From contig CATZRD010000065.1 of NCBI GenBank assembly GCA_958423465.1, positions 1 through 6,013 on the forward strand: a stretch of 6,013 nucleotides of DNA, read 5' to 3'. Both the position numbers and the translations under genes were made by a program. Origin of the DNA: an uncultured Oscillospiraceae bacterium (GTDB lineage: Bacteria > Bacillota > Clostridia > Oscillospirales > Oscillospiraceae). Of the stretch, positions 4,557 to 6,013 are shown in pieces. Within the stretch, counting starts at the first letter, position 1. Each line of letters begins with the position of its first letter. Under the pieces are notes generated by a model. The model saw only the letters and a list, made by a program, of their open reading frames with translations, was not told where the DNA came from and searched no databases.

Positions 4557-6013
4557 ATGCGCAACACAAGGACCCGCCGCTGGCGGAACGCCCTGCTGGC
4601 CCTGGCGGCCTGTATGGCGATGACCCTTCCGGCCATGGCGGCCGGAGAGGAGGCCGCGGCCTCCGGTATGTACGGTACATTTTGGGCGCTGGTGCCCCCC
4701 ATCGTGGCCATCGTTCTGGCCCTCATCACCAAGGAGGCCTATTCCTCCCTCTTCATCGGTATCCTGGTGGGGGCGCTGTTCCAGTGCAATTTTGCTCCTG
4801 TGGACACCCTGGACACCATCGTCAACGACGGCCTTATGACCGCCATCGCCGATAACGCCGGCATCTTCCTGTTTCTGGTGATCCTGGGGGCCATCGTGGC
4901 CCTGGTGAACGCCGCCGGCGGGTCCGCCGCCTTCGGCCGCTGGGCGGAGCGCAACATCAAGAGCCGGGTGGGGGCCATGCTGGCTACCTTCGTCCTGGGC
5001 GTGCTGATCTTCATCGACGACTACTTCAACTGCCTTACCGTAGGCTCCGTCATGCGGCCCGTCACCGACGGACACAAGATCTCCCGGGCCAAGCTGGCGT
5101 ACCTCATCGACGCCACCGCCGCCCCCGTCTGCATGATCGCCCCGGTAAGCTCCTGGGCCGCCGCCGTCTCCGGCGTGGCCGCAGATCTGGGCACCGGCGT
5201 CAGCGGCATCGAGCTGTTTGTCCGGGCCATCCCCTATAACTTCTACTCCCTGCTGACCTTTGTGTTTATCATCGGTCTGGCGGTGATGCAGTTCGACTAC
5301 GGCCCCATGAAGCTCCATGAGATGAACGCTATGCTGAACGGCGAGCTGGGCGCTCAGGAGACCGAGGACGCCCAGGAGGGCAACCCCAGGGGCCGGGTGC
5401 TGGATCTGGTTCTGCCGGTAGCGGTGCTCATCGTGTCCTGCGTTATCGGCATGATCTATGTGGGCGGCTACTTCGGCGTGGACGCCTGGGGCGGCACCGA
5501 CTATGCCGGGGACTTCATCGGCGCCTTCGGCAACACCGACGCCTTCATCAGCCTGCCCTGGGGCGCTCTGATCGCCCTGGTGCTGACCATCATTTACATG
5601 ATCGCCCGCCGCCTGATGACCTTCAAGGAGGCCATGGCCTGCGTGCCCAAGGGCTTTATCGCCATGGTGCCCCCCATCACCATCCTGACCCTGGCCGTGA
5701 GTCTGAAGACCATGACCGGTATGCTGGGGGCCGACGTGTACGTCCGGGACCTGATGTACGGCGCTGCCGAGGGCCTCTTCAACCTGCTTCCCGCCGTGAT
5801 CTTTGTGGTGGCCTGCCTGCTGGCTTTCGCCTCCGGCACCAGCTGGGGCACCTTCGGCATCCTGATCCCCATTGTGGTCAACGTCTTTGAGCCGGGCAGC
5901 ACCCTGCTGACCATCGGCATCTCCGCCTGCCTGGCCGGGGCCGTGTGCGGCGACCACTGCTCTCCCATCTCCGACACCACCATCATGGCCTCCGCCGGCG
6001 CCCAGTGCGACCA
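4557..6013 (+). CDS. NhaC-family transporter, predicted lysine-regulated permease (3' end outside window)
   Basis: A polytopic membrane protein of the NhaC Na+/H+ antiporter family. The 485 codons present run off the right edge, so only a short C-terminal part is missing if the usual ~460-520 residues hold. The start ATG (4557) has AGGAGG nine bases upstream. Residues 1-28 look like a signal sequence: basic RNTRTRRWR, a hydrophobic run, then AMA-A. About eleven further hydrophobic segments follow, roughly at 41-58, 61-77, 101-119, 139-158, 187-207, 228-245, 283-304, 332-351, 368-384, 409-444 and 449-466. Family-type conserved patches are FIDDYFNCLTVGSVMRPVTD (152-171), DATAAPVCMIAPVSSWAA (185-202), FASGTSWGTFG (424-434) and GDHCSPISDTTIMASAG (465-481). 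The gene stands alone behind a strong promoter, a lysine riboswitch and an attenuating terminator. That control suggests lysine uptake rather than pH homeostasis. NhaC-type proteins under L-boxes have been proposed as lysine transporters, called LysW as I recall. The family is firm and the substrate is inferred. Confidence 0.92.
   Translation, partial: MRNTRTRRWRNALLALAACMAMTLPAMAAGEEAAASGMYGTFWALVPPIVAIVLALITKEAYSSLFIGILVGALFQCNFAPVDTLDTIVNDGLMTAIADNAGIFLFLVILGAIVALVNAAGGSAAFGRWAERNIKSRVGAMLATFVLGVLIFIDDYFNCLTVGSVMRPVTDGHKISRAKLAYLIDATAAPVCMIAPVSSWAAAVSGVAADLGTGVSGIELFVRAIPYNFYSLLTFVFIIGLAVMQFDYGPMKLHEMNAMLNGELGAQETEDAQEGNPRGRVLDLVLPVAVLIVSCVIGMIYVGGYFGVDAWGGTDYAGDFIGAFGNTDAFISLPWGALIALVLTIIYMIARRLMTFKEAMACVPKGFIAMVPPITILTLAVSLKTMTGMLGADVYVRDLMYGAAEGLFNLLPAVIFVVACLLAFASGTSWGTFGILIPIVVNVFEPGSTLLTIGISACLAGAVCGDHCSPISDTTIMASAGAQCD

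Noticed and set aside
4509..5957. Long minus-strand open frame (about 480 codons) opposite the NhaC-like gene
   Set aside because: Its His/Gly/Asp/Gln-rich translation is the reverse complement of membrane-protein codons and has no domain. It also covers the terminator and riboswitch leader. The plus-strand frame has a ribosome binding site and NhaC motifs.

Overview
The window is GC-rich DNA (roughly 60-65% by eye) with compact coding. It reads as chromosome of a high-GC Firmicute, most likely an Oscillospirales-type gut Clostridium. Three things suggest this: an RNase Y gene, a Firmicutes-style lysine riboswitch with a Rho-independent terminator, and strong AGGAGG-type ribosome binding sites. 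The taxon is inferred; there is no marker gene that fixes it.

Layout. (1) Positions 1-953, plus strand: the C-terminal ~60% of RNase Y (KH and HD domains), cut by the left window edge. (2) 966-1004: a strong GAAA-loop hairpin terminator in the 49-bp gap between convergent genes. (3) 1003-4091, minus strand: a three-gene operon transcribed right to left. The order is a galactokinase-like GHMP kinase, then after 33 bp an alpha/beta-hydrolase esterase, then a carbon-nitrogen hydrolase (nitrilase superfamily) that overlaps the esterase by ATGA. (4) 4092-4556: a divergent control region. It holds a candidate minus-strand promoter for the kinase operon and a near-consensus plus-strand promoter (TTGACA-N17-TATGAT). 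Downstream of the latter come a short 5' hairpin, a complete five-helix lysine riboswitch aptamer with its L2-L3 kissing loop, and an intrinsic terminator. (5) 4557 to the right edge, plus strand: an NhaC-family membrane transporter, missing only its C-terminus.

How it works together. The best-supported system is the lysine-responsive transporter. The 3' strand of riboswitch helix P1 and both arms of the terminator share the near-palindromic word GTCATGA(C/T), giving mutually exclusive P1+terminator (lysine bound, off) and antiterminator (lysine free, on) folds. This implies that the NhaC-like protein is made when lysine is scarce and probably imports lysine, rather than acting as a housekeeping Na+/H+ antiporter. 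The minus-strand operon looks like a small carbohydrate-use unit (sugar phosphorylation plus ester removal) with an added amidase whose substrate cannot be read from sequence. Nothing in the window suggests mobile DNA, CRISPR or phage.
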